A stretch of 10,985 nt of DNA from JBCCSZ01 sp039199225 (GTDB lineage Bacteria; Bacteroidota; Bacteroidia; Chitinophagales; Saprospiraceae). Below, in pieces: positions 1-7,591 of this stretch; position 1 is the stretch's first letter; every line of letters begins with the position of its first letter. Under the pieces are notes generated by a model. It was not told where the DNA came from and made no database searches. It was given only the letters and a program-made list of their open reading frames with translations. The stretch is from assembly GCA_039199225.1 (NCBI GenBank), contig JBCCSZ010000264.1, positions 1-10,985 of the forward strand. Direction: 5' to 3'. The position numbers and the translations under genes were made by a program.

Positions 1-2
1 CA

Positions 3-3000
3 ATCATCAACCCATTGCCGCAGTTCAATTTTGAGAGCCGTGCTTCCCTTTTGGAAAATGCCCTGGTCAGTTGTACTTTCTTTGACAATGATGCTGCCAT
101 CACTGCCATCAATACACCCTCGCCTTTCAACTGTGCAGATTTAGCAGAGATTGTACCTTCGGTCCGACTGACCAATTTCGGTTTCTTATCTCTAACGACC
201 GTCAAAATTGCTTATCAAATCAATAACGGCCCACCCGTTTCCATCAACTATATGACCAACCTCGATCCGGGTGAATCGGAAGATGTGAATCTTACGCCCT
301 TCATCACGCCTCCTCCGGGAACTTACGAGTTTCGCGTATATACTTTGGAGCCCAATGGTGAAGAAGATGAGCAAATGGCCAATGATACGCTTTCCAGCAT
401 TTTTACAACCCTGGGCAAGCAGGCATTTGGCAATGCCTTATTTGAAGATTTTACAGCCGATCCATCCGAACCGGAGCCCTTATCCAGTCTAAACAGCGGT
501 ATGGTCACCTTGAACCCAGATAATGACGACTTTGAATGGGAATGGAGTCCACTGAGTACACCAATTCTAAATATTCAAGGAAGTATTCGATTCAAAAACT
601 ATGTGGACCCACAGGATGCGGCTGGTAGACGATCTAAACGAGATTATCTGCTGAGTCCCAACTATGATTTCACCAATATCACAGGGGCTAAAATCAGTTT
701 CGATCTGGCATATGCACAATGGATCGACAATGCCATGAACCCCAATTCTCTCAGAAGCGACTCTCTCTTTGTCATCGTTTCTACCGACTGTGGTTCTACC
801 TTTGACAATGTCGTTTTTGAAACCGGTGGAGCAGAAATGGCTACATCGGCTCCAACCAATGCACAATTCATCCCTGTCCTGGCCAGCCAGTGGGACAACA
901 TAGAGGTAGACTTGAGCGCTTTCAGTGGTTTACCCAACGTGACCATTGCAATTGCCAACCAATCCGATCTTGGAAACTATCTGTATCTGGACAACATCAA
1001 CATCGTCCATGACAACTCCTGTTTTCTGAATGTTGCTCCCATGTTTACCACCAACAAGTGCGCCGATGCATGTGATGGTCGCGCCTTTGCCATTGTTACT
1101 GGCGGAGGTGTCCCTCCTTACACTTACCAGTGGTCTCCAGATGCCGGCAGCCAGACAACAGCCACAGCCGAAGGTCTCTGCGTTGGTTCATATAATGTAA
1201 CCATCACCGATGACATTGGGTGTAGCCGGGTATCGACAGCAATCGTCAATTCGAATCCTCCTATTATTCCTGAAATTGAAGTTGATAATGCCAGTTGTGG
1301 AACTTCTGATGGAAGTATAAAGGTGACTGCAAGTGGGGGATCGGATCGCTTTGTATTCATCCTGCTGACTCCTAGGGTTCGTCAGAACGATAGCCTTGAT
1401 GTCAATAATTTAGCTGCAGGAACGTACGAAGTCATCGTGAGAGATTTTATTCACTTGTGTACAGATACCGTCGAAATAGAAATCATTAATGACAGTGATA
1501 CTGAATTAGCGGCTAGTTCTACCCCGGTCAGCTGTTTTGGTACGTCGTCAGGTACAGCGACCGTCGTCCCAACCGGCTCTTCTGCTTCCTACACTTACTT
1601 GTGGGATGATCCATCTGGGCAAGAAGACCCTACCGCAACAGGATTGGCCATTGGTACCTATACGGTAACGGTGACAGATGACAACAATTGTTCTAGTACA
1701 ACTTCCATCGAAGTCACGGGGCCGCCCGATATTGAGTTGGAAACGAGTTCTACCGATAGTGGCTGTGCTGGCACAGACGAAGGTTCTGCAACTGTCTCTG
1801 CCAGTGGTGGAACGGTGATCGATGCCTACCGTTACTTATGGGACGATCCAGCAGGGCAAACAACGCCAACCGCGACCGGCTTGGCGGCAGGCACCTACAC
1901 CGTAACGGTGACCGATGATCAAAACTGTACGAAGACCGCCAGTGTGGAAGTCGGTGGCGCTACAGCCATCGAATTGACGATTGATTCCACCCCCGCAAGC
2001 TGTGGTGGTGTACTCGATGGAACCGCCTCCGTATCTGCCAGTGGCGGTACTGTCAATATCGATTATAACTATGAGTGGGATGATCCAAATGGACAAACAA
2101 CTGCTGTGGCTACTGGTCTGGCGGCAGGTACTTATAATGTAACAGTGACAGATGACAACGATTGTTCTGCTACGGAACAAGTCATCGTATCGCAACCTAC
2201 CGCCATTCAATTGACGGCTTTTTCGACAGACCCCAGTTGCTTTGACGAGGCTTCTGGTACGGCTACTGCAGAAGCCAGTGGTGGAACCATTACAATAGAT
2301 TACACTTATCTGTGGGACGATCCATCTGCTCAAGAAACCAGTGTAGCAACCGGCTTGCGTGCGGGTACTTATACGGTCATTGTCACAGACGACAATGGGT
2401 GTAGCGAAACGCGCTCGGTTGAAATCAATCAACCAGAGGAGCTATTGGTGGCTGTTTCAGCTACTAGAGTAGGATGTAATGGTGGTGACACAGGTAGTGC
2501 TACTGCCACACCAAGCGGTGGTACGGTCAGCAATACCTACGCTTATTTATGGGACGATCCATCTGCACAGGAAACTCAAACGGCTACAGGTCTAATAGCT
2601 GGTACCTATACAGTGACTGTTACGGATGACAATGGTTGTAGTAAAATAGAAAGCATTGAAGTCTTGGAGCCAGATGTGTTATCGGTTCAGCCGATTAGCG
2701 TAGTACACGTGAGTTGTAATGGCGGTAGCGATGGTAGAATCACCCTGGAAACTACCGGCGGCAGTCCTGTTTACACTTACAACTGGGAAGATGATCCCAC
2801 TCGGACTGGAAATGAAGCAACAGGGCTTGAGACTGGTACCTACAATGTGACGGTGACCGACGTCAGCGATTGCGATTTTACCCTATCCATACGAATAGAT
2901 GAACCTGATGGTGTGGATTTGGATGTAAGTTCTACCGACATCACAATGGTTGGTGCCAACGATGGAACAGCTAACGCCGACGCATCTGGAGGTACTGGTC

Positions 3001-6000
3001 CTTACACGTATTTGTGGGACATTGGAGCGACAACGCCTTTTATTTCCGACTTAGAACCTGGCGTTTACTGTGTAACAGTGACGGATAGAAATAACTGTTC
3101 GAATGAATCTTGTATAACAGTCAATGACGTGAACTGCCCGACCATAACGGTAGAAGACGAAGTTGTCAACATCACTTGTTTTGGTCTTCAAGATGGCCAG
3201 GCGACGGTCACGGCCAGCGGTGGAGCTGAGCCATACGAGTATGCTTGGAACGATGCCGAAGGCCAATCTACGCCAACTGCAACAGGGCTTGCGGTGGGTC
3301 TTTATCAAGTAACCATCACGGATCAAAATGGCTGTGAGGTCATTCGCGAGATAACCATAGAAGGACTAGACGAACTGGTGGCTTCTGGCAGCTCGACGGC
3401 AGAAACTACCGCCGGAGCCAATGATGGAACAGCCACCGCCGATGTCAGCGGAGGAACACTGCCTTACGATTACGACTGGGGAATGGCTGGAAGTACACCA
3501 ACTGTTACTGGCCTGATGCCAGGTACGTACACCTGTACGATAACCGACGCCAACAACTGCGTGACCGAAGTGACGGTCGTAGTGGCGCCGGGAACAGTGG
3601 ATTGTACCACATTGACCGGCGTATTGACCAAAAGTGATGCTCTTTGCTTTGGGCTTTCTAACGGAACAGCTACAGTCGACCCTTCAGGTGGTACACCTTC
3701 ATATACCTACTTGTGGAATGATCCGGACGGACAGGAAACAGCTACGGCGACCGGTCTGCCAGCGGGTACCTACTCCGTAACAGTGACCGATGCCAATGGC
3801 TGTAACTTCATCGATGAAATTACAGTAGCTGAGCCGGATCAACTGATCCTGATGGTGGGAGGAACCAATGAAACAGTTGCTGGAAACAATGATGGAACGG
3901 CCACTGCCACCGCGAGTGGTGGAACACCTCCTTACGTCTACGATTGGGGACTCAATGGCATGGGTGAAACCATTACTGGCTTGGCGCCTGGTACATATAC
4001 CGCTACTGTCACTGATGCCAATGGTTGCGCCGCTGATATGTTTATCGTGATTGAAACAGGAGCGGCAGATTGTTCTTCCTTCGGTGTACAAATGTCATCT
4101 ACGAATGTCACCTGCAACGGTGCAGCAGATGGAACGGCTACTGCCACACCCGAAAATGGAACACCAGCCTACACTTACCTGTGGAGTGACCCCATGGCGC
4201 AGGAAACACAAACAGCGACTGGTTTAGAACCAGGCATTTACAACGTGACCATCACCGATGCCAATGATTGTGAAACCGTAGGTGAGGTAGAAATAACAGA
4301 GCCTCAAACTTTGGTTGTAACGGTAAATACCACAGATGAATCTTCCTTAAATAGCATGGACGGTACTGCCGATGCAAATGTCAATGGCGGAACGGCTCCC
4401 TATTCTTTCCTATGGAGTAACAACCAAGACATTGAAGACTTAACAGACCTGGTACCTGGTACCTACTGCGTAACCGTAACCGACATCAACGGTTGTACTT
4501 CAGAAGCCTGTGGTACAGTGAATCCTTTTGAATGTGACACGCCAACCATCAACTTCAATACAACCAGCGTCAGTTGCTTTGGAGGCAGCGACGGGACAGC
4601 GACGGCTCTTGTCATCGGCTCCAATGGTCCTTACACCTTCTTGTGGAGCAACGATCAGGAAGATCAAACCGCTACAGGTCTGGAGGCTGGCCTTCACCAG
4701 GTGACAGTCACCGATGCTGGAGGCTGCGTGACAGTTGCTGAGGTAACCATCGAAGAGCCAACAGCCTTGGAGCTGTCCATAAGTTCGACCAATGAAACAG
4801 TTGGAGGAGCCAACGATGGTACAGCCACTGCCACACCCTCGGGAGGAACAATGCCTTACACCTATGCTTGGGAGCCTGGTGGCGGAATGACCGATATGAT
4901 TGCTGGTTTGACTCCTGGTGTTTACAATGTGACGGTGACGGATGCAGAGGGCTGTACCATCGAAGGAGAGGTAGAAATCGAAGCGGGAACCATTGACTGT
5001 AGCAGTTTGGAAGTAGAGGTTAGCGCGGAGGATGTTCGCTGTAATGGGGAGTCGAACGGAACAGCTACGGCTACTGCTTCTGGTGGCACTGGACCTTACA
5101 GCTACCTTTGGAGCGACGATCAAGAAACAGCTACGGCAGTCGGTTTGGCTGCTGGTATTTATAGAGTGACCGTGACGGATGTCAATAATTGTACCGTAGA
5201 AGAAGAGGTTACGGTCAACCAGCCTTCTGTGCTGGTGGTTTCGGCTACTGCGACCAACGAAACCAGCGCTGGTGCCAATGATGGAACGGCGACGGCCAAC
5301 CCAATGGGGGGTAGCATGCCATATACTTACAATTGGGTGGGCATCGGATCGACGCAAACAGTTACGGGGCTGGCCTCTGGAACTTACACGGTTATTGTCA
5401 CAGATGCCAACGGTTGTACGGCCGAGACGATGGTCATGGTTATGCCTGGCCAGGTAGACTGCTCTGATTTCAGCATAGAAGTCAGTGGCGAAGATGTACA
5501 ATGTTTTGGCGATGAAAATGGAACAGCGACCGTCACCACACAAAATGGTCAATTCCCATTCACCTACTCGTGGAGCAATGGTGCGGTTGATGGCACGATT
5601 TTCAACTTGGCACCTGCTACCTATCAAGTAACCGTCATCGACAACAATAATTGTTTACTGACAGGAGAGGTGACGATTGGCGAGCCTTCCGAATTGACGA
5701 TCACTGCTGTTAAGACAGACGAAACAGTAGATGGTGCCAACGATGGAACAGCAACGGCTAACCCCTCTGGCGGTACGACCCCTTACAGTTATCTGTGGAG
5801 CGACACGTATGCTACAGAAATACAGACTGTTGAAAATCTCGCGCCTGGCATCTACGAGGTGACTGTGACGGATGATAACGGTTGTACGGCGGTGACAGAG
5901 GTAGAAATAGAAAAAGGTACCTTTGATTGTAGCAATCTGGGCTTGGATGTCATAACGGTACGAGTGACTTGTTTTGGTGGAACGGATGGTAGTGCGACCC

Positions 6001-7565
6001 TTGAACCTGTGTCAGCCGCTGATCCATTTGTACTTACTTGGCCGGATGGCTCCAATGATTTGTCGCGCGACGACTTGGAGGCGGGTTCGTATGTGGTGAC
6101 TCTTGTAGATGCAGAAGGATGCGAACTGGAAGAAACCATCGTGATTGGAGAGCCTGCACCCATGCTGGTGACCATTGATTCAGAGGATGAGACGATTGCT
6201 GGTTTGGAAGATGGAAAGGCAACGGCGCTTGTCAGTGGTGGAACGGGTCCATACACCTACGAGTGGAGTAATATGGAAATGACAGCAGAGATTGAAAACT
6301 TGGCGCCCGGCATGTACCAGGTGACAGTTACAGATGTCAATGGTTGTACCGGTACTTCGGAAACGGAAATTTCACTAGGATCGCCCGACTGTAGTCAATT
6401 GATGATTGAGTTGGATATGGTTCCTGTGAGCTGTCCGGGTGGCAACGATGGTATGGCAACCCTGGTTGTGGAAGGCAACCAAGGAAATGTTGACATCAGT
6501 TGGAGTAACGGCGGATTTACAGCCACCATCGATGGCTTATTGGCTGGCACCTATCGGGTAGATGTGACGGACGATCTGGGCTGTACAGTTAGTGGCGAAA
6601 TAGTAGTGACACAACCCGCGCCATTTACTTTGAACATGGTTGGTAGCAACGGTACTTGTGGTTCCTTGGCGACCGCCCGAGCGGGCATCAGTGGCGGAAC
6701 CGGTCCATATAGATATCGTTGGAGTACAGGTGAAACGACCAACATCATCCGCAACCTCAACACAGGTTCTTATCAGGTGACCATCACCGATTCAAATGAT
6801 TGTACAACCACTGGAGAGGTTGCTGTCGAAGTAGAAGAAGGCGGCATCGAGGTCGTTGGACAACGCGTAGATGTCTCCTGCTTTGGAGAATCTGACGGTT
6901 CCATTACGCTGGATTTGGTAGAGGGCAACCCGCCATATACCTTCAATTGGAACAATGGCGAGACGACGCAATCCATAGACAACTTACCGGCCGGTAATTA
7001 CATCGTTCAGATACAGGATGCGGCAGGTTGTTCCTTTGTGACCTCCTTTGTGATCAATCAGCCACAGGAAATCTTCATCGACTTCCAAGATGTCAAACCA
7101 ACGATGGGCCAGGGCAACAATGGATCGTTGACAGCCAACGTTTCCGGTGGTGCAACGCCCTACACATACCTTTGGAATACGGGTTCTATGGACCTGAAGA
7201 TCAGCAATCTGTCGGAGGGAACCTACTATTTGACGGTAACAGATGGCAATGGTTGTGAAAAAATCGACTCTTTCGAATTGACGACCTTCACGGTTGGTTT
7301 GGAAGAATTGCAGAGCTTGCAGCGTTTTGATCTTTATCCGAACCCTACCCAGGGTAGAACGCATGTATTACTGGAATTTGATCGGGCAGAGGCTTTCCGC
7401 TTGGAGGTATTTGACTTGGTTGGACAGCGCATCTACACTTATGCTGAGAAGAGCCGACAGTTGCAGAAAGAGATTTACCTGGATCAATTCCCCGCTGGAA
7501 CCTACCTGGTAAGGGTACGAACCGATCGAGGGCAGGCGGTGCGCAAGCTGGTATTGATGGAATAA
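3..7565 (+). CDS. Giant SprB-repeat surface/secreted protein with T9SS type A sorting domain (5'-partial)
   Basis: This is the C-terminal part of a very large exported protein. The frame is open to the left edge of the window, and the TTG at 15 is an ordinary in-frame leucine codon rather than a convincing start, so the true start lies upstream. Counting residues from that codon, the domains are: a CARDB-like beta-sandwich (about 25-135), a choice-of-anchor J/MAM-like domain (about 137-336), 27 SprB-like repeats (about 341-2425), and a Por secretion tail (2437-2516) opening with LYPNP. The repeat consensus is dGtAt..asGGt.PYtYlW....q.atgLaaGtYtVTVTDangC. From family knowledge, the tail directs export through the outer membrane by the type IX system, followed by cleavage and usually attachment to surface lipopolysaccharide. 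SprB repeats occur in large adhesins such as SprB of Flavobacterium johnsoniae, which carries gliding motility. I infer an adhesin or structural role. A catalytic domain may exist in the missing N-terminus. It is not SprB itself as far as the sequence shows, so no symbol is given. Confidence 0.93.
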   Translation: MINPLPQFNFESRASLLENALVSCTFFDNDAAITAINTPSPFNCADLAEIVPSVRLTNFGFLSLTTVKIAYQINNGPPVSINYMTNLDPGESEDVNLTPFITPPPGTYEFRVYTLEPNGEEDEQMANDTLSSIFTTLGKQAFGNALFEDFTADPSEPEPLSSLNSGMVTLNPDNDDFEWEWSPLSTPILNIQGSIRFKNYVDPQDAAGRRSKRDYLLSPNYDFTNITGAKISFDLAYAQWIDNAMNPNSLRSDSLFVIVSTDCGSTFDNVVFETGGAEMATSAPTNAQFIPVLASQWDNIEVDLSAFSGLPNVTIAIANQSDLGNYLYLDNINIVHDNSCFLNVAPMFTTNKCADACDGRAFAIVTGGGVPPYTYQWSPDAGSQTTATAEGLCVGSYNVTITDDIGCSRVSTAIVNSNPPIIPEIEVDNASCGTSDGSIKVTASGGSDRFVFILLTPRVRQNDSLDVNNLAAGTYEVIVRDFIHLCTDTVEIEIINDSDTELAASSTPVSCFGTSSGTATVVPTGSSASYTYLWDDPSGQEDPTATGLAIGTYTVTVTDDNNCSSTTSIEVTGPPDIELETSSTDSGCAGTDEGSATVSASGGTVIDAYRYLWDDPAGQTTPTATGLAAGTYTVTVTDDQNCTKTASVEVGGATAIELTIDSTPASCGGVLDGTASVSASGGTVNIDYNYEWDDPNGQTTAVATGLAAGTYNVTVTDDNDCSATEQVIVSQPTAIQLTAFSTDPSCFDEASGTATAEASGGTITIDYTYLWDDPSAQETSVATGLRAGTYTVIVTDDNGCSETRSVEINQPEELLVAVSATRVGCNGGDTGSATATPSGGTVSNTYAYLWDDPSAQETQTATGLIAGTYTVTVTDDNGCSKIESIEVLEPDVLSVQPISVVHVSCNGGSDGRITLETTGGSPVYTYNWEDDPTRTGNEATGLETGTYNVTVTDVSDCDFTLSIRIDEPDGVDLDVSSTDITMVGANDGTANADASGGTGPYTYLWDIGATTPFISDLEPGVYCVTVTDRNNCSNESCITVNDVNCPTITVEDEVVNITCFGLQDGQATVTASGGAEPYEYAWNDAEGQSTPTATGLAVGLYQVTITDQNGCEVIREITIEGLDELVASGSSTAETTAGANDGTATADVSGGTLPYDYDWGMAGSTPTVTGLMPGTYTCTITDANNCVTEVTVVVAPGTVDCTTLTGVLTKSDALCFGLSNGTATVDPSGGTPSYTYLWNDPDGQETATATGLPAGTYSVTVTDANGCNFIDEITVAEPDQLILMVGGTNETVAGNNDGTATATASGGTPPYVYDWGLNGMGETITGLAPGTYTATVTDANGCAADMFIVIETGAADCSSFGVQMSSTNVTCNGAADGTATATPENGTPAYTYLWSDPMAQETQTATGLEPGIYNVTITDANDCETVGEVEITEPQTLVVTVNTTDESSLNSMDGTADANVNGGTAPYSFLWSNNQDIEDLTDLVPGTYCVTVTDINGCTSEACGTVNPFECDTPTINFNTTSVSCFGGSDGTATALVIGSNGPYTFLWSNDQEDQTATGLEAGLHQVTVTDAGGCVTVAEVTIEEPTALELSISSTNETVGGANDGTATATPSGGTMPYTYAWEPGGGMTDMIAGLTPGVYNVTVTDAEGCTIEGEVEIEAGTIDCSSLEVEVSAEDVRCNGESNGTATATASGGTGPYSYLWSDDQETATAVGLAAGIYRVTVTDVNNCTVEEEVTVNQPSVLVVSATATNETSAGANDGTATANPMGGSMPYTYNWVGIGSTQTVTGLASGTYTVIVTDANGCTAETMVMVMPGQVDCSDFSIEVSGEDVQCFGDENGTATVTTQNGQFPFTYSWSNGAVDGTIFNLAPATYQVTVIDNNNCLLTGEVTIGEPSELTITAVKTDETVDGANDGTATANPSGGTTPYSYLWSDTYATEIQTVENLAPGIYEVTVTDDNGCTAVTEVEIEKGTFDCSNLGLDVITVRVTCFGGTDGSATLEPVSAADPFVLTWPDGSNDLSRDDLEAGSYVVTLVDAEGCELEETIVIGEPAPMLVTIDSEDETIAGLEDGKATALVSGGTGPYTYEWSNMEMTAEIENLAPGMYQVTVTDVNGCTGTSETEISLGSPDCSQLMIELDMVPVSCPGGNDGMATLVVEGNQGNVDISWSNGGFTATIDGLLAGTYRVDVTDDLGCTVSGEIVVTQPAPFTLNMVGSNGTCGSLATARAGISGGTGPYRYRWSTGETTNIIRNLNTGSYQVTITDSNDCTTTGEVAVEVEEGGIEVVGQRVDVSCFGESDGSITLDLVEGNPPYTFNWNNGETTQSIDNLPAGNYIVQIQDAAGCSFVTSFVINQPQEIFIDFQDVKPTMGQGNNGSLTANVSGGATPYTYLWNTGSMDLKISNLSEGTYYLTVTDGNGCEKIDSFELTTFTVGLEELQSLQRFDLYPNPTQGRTHVLLEFDRAEAFRLEVFDLVGQRIYTYAEKSRQLQKEIYLDQFPAGTYLVRVRTDRGQAVRKLVLME
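87..420 (+). other. CARDB-like beta-sandwich domain within the giant protein
   Basis: About 110 residues match the pattern typical of CARDB-like modules in T9SS proteins. An opening DAAITAINTPSPFNC is followed by VRLTNFG, then a strand with IAYQINNGP, then LDPGE and a closing GTYEFRVYTLEPNGEED. Such modules usually sit between an N-terminal functional domain and C-terminal adhesion repeats. The assignment rests on pattern recognition by eye, so the exact family is uncertain, but an immunoglobulin-like beta-sandwich is likely. Confidence 0.55.
423..1022 (+). other. Choice-of-anchor J / MAM-like domain within the giant protein
   Basis: About 200 residues begin with LFEDFTADPSEP and contain RDYLLSPNYDFTNITGAKISF, then SDSLFVIVSTDCGSTF, then WDNIEVDLSAFSG, and end with YLYLDNINI. 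The order 'lost structure ... SP.yDfs......l.FdlAy ... sDsl.V..StDcG.tf ... W....vdLs.f......i.f......gN.lylDnI.i' is characteristic of choice-of-anchor J (cleaved-adhesin/MAM-like) jelly-roll domains of Bacteroidota exported proteins. These are thought to bind carbohydrate or protein. The two cysteines near the end (StDCG and the one closing the domain) may form a disulfide, which is inference. Confidence 0.75.
1035..1508 (+). repeat. SprB-like repeats 1-2 (divergent)
   Basis: Repeat 1 keeps the hallmarks GGGVPPYTYQW, a GLCVGSYNV strand and VTITDDIGC, with extra cysteines in CADACDG and in GLC. Repeat 2 keeps an opening NASCGTSDGSI and a closing LAAGTYEVIVRD, but it has lost the PYtYlW core, reading DRFVFILL instead, and the VTD turn is replaced by VRDFIHLC. 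It is therefore the most degenerate of the early copies. These two copies join the choice-of-anchor J domain to the regular array. Confidence 0.75.
1509..2921 (+). repeat. SprB-like repeats 3-8 (WDDP subgroup)
   Basis: Six tandem protein repeats each carry one cysteine near the start (CFG, CAG, CGG, CFD, CNG, CNG) and one after the VTD turn. Repeats 4, 5, 6 and 7 begin at 1740, 1977, 2214 and 2451 and are each exactly 79 codons (237 bp). These four share a two-residue insertion between GGT and the first core tyrosine (for example GGTVNIDYNY where other repeats have GGTPPYTY) and the motif WDDP..Q. This indicates recent expansion from one ancestor. Repeats 3 (77 residues) and 8 lack the insertion. 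A 17-base identical segment, TGGGACGATCCATCTGC, recurs at 2313 and 2550. Otherwise the copies differ widely at the DNA level. Confidence 0.85.
2922..6632 (+). repeat. SprB-like repeats 9-24, alternating two-domain superrepeat
   Basis: Sixteen repeats (about 1,237 codons, mean about 77 residues) alternate without exception between two types. Type B (repeats 9, 11, 13, 15, 17, 19, 21, 23) starts with a cysteine-free segment, usually GANDGTA or a variant, and ends with a linker that carries a cysteine (DCSSL in most copies; NC or EC in 9 and 15). Type A (10, 12, 14, 16, 18, 20, 22, 24) starts with C[F/N/P/A]G-like motifs such as CFG or CNG and ends with an ordinary linker, often EP..L. The unit of duplication therefore appears to be a pair of about 155 residues (about 464 bp), present eight times. 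The array holds very few basic residues. A 21-base segment containing GCCAACGATGGAACAGC is identical at 2951-2971 and 5732-5752. Confidence 0.82.
6633..7287 (+). repeat. SprB-like repeats 25-27, end of the array
   Basis: Repeat 25 (from 6633) keeps GGTGPYRYRW and VTITDSNDC. Its opening is altered (NGTCGSLATARAG instead of C.G..DGTAT) and it is the copy richest in arginine. Repeat 26 (from 6849) is type A, with CFGESDG and PPYTFNW. Repeat 27 (from 7080) resembles type B in lacking the first cysteine, and it runs into a short linker (TVGLEELQSLQ) before the sorting domain. The strict two-type alternation seen upstream breaks here, with three A-like copies (24, 25, 26) in a row. Confidence 0.8.
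7323..7562 (+). other. T9SS type A C-terminal sorting domain (Por secretion tail)
   Basis: The last 80 residues begin RFDLYPNPTQG, contain LEVFDLVGQRIYT in the middle and end with FPAGTYLVRVRTDRGQ followed by RKLVLME. This matches the standard layout of the type A sorting domain: a Y/LPNP box, a central 'v.dl.Gq.v' strand, 'l..G.Y.v.v.t..g....klv' and a basic-hydrophobic terminus. By family knowledge it is recognised by the type IX translocon and removed by PorU during attachment to anionic lipopolysaccharide. The domain is more basic than the repeats before it, which fits a separate evolutionary origin. Confidence 0.93.
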
Positions 7566-7591
7566 AAAATTATCGCCAAATAATAAATAGG

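Noticed and set aside
15..17. TTG as the start codon of the giant protein
   Set aside because: The frame is open to the window edge upstream of it, no signal peptide follows, and the next residues lead directly into a CARDB-like domain. It is simply the first possible start inside a truncated gene.
1836..2432. A 198-codon open frame on the minus strand across repeats 4-6
   Set aside because: Same cause as the other antisense frames. Its internal periodicity mirrors the 237-bp repeat unit on the plus strand.
4500..5627. A 375-codon open frame on the minus strand across repeats 15-20
   Set aside because: It is a shadow of the repeat gene: its translation is rich in Arg, Ser and His with no recognisable domain, and it recurs in pieces wherever repeat codons allow an open antisense frame.
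1035..7287. CRISPR array or non-coding DNA satellite
   Set aside because: The periodicity is at protein level with extensive synonymous variation, and the frame is never broken, so this is a repeat-domain gene.
1035..7287. Cadherin, HYR or PKD repeats instead of SprB repeats
   Set aside because: The GGt.PYtYlW core with GtYtVTVTDangC matches the SprB repeat pattern. PKD and HYR modules lack the GG.PYtY element and the cysteine after the TD turn.
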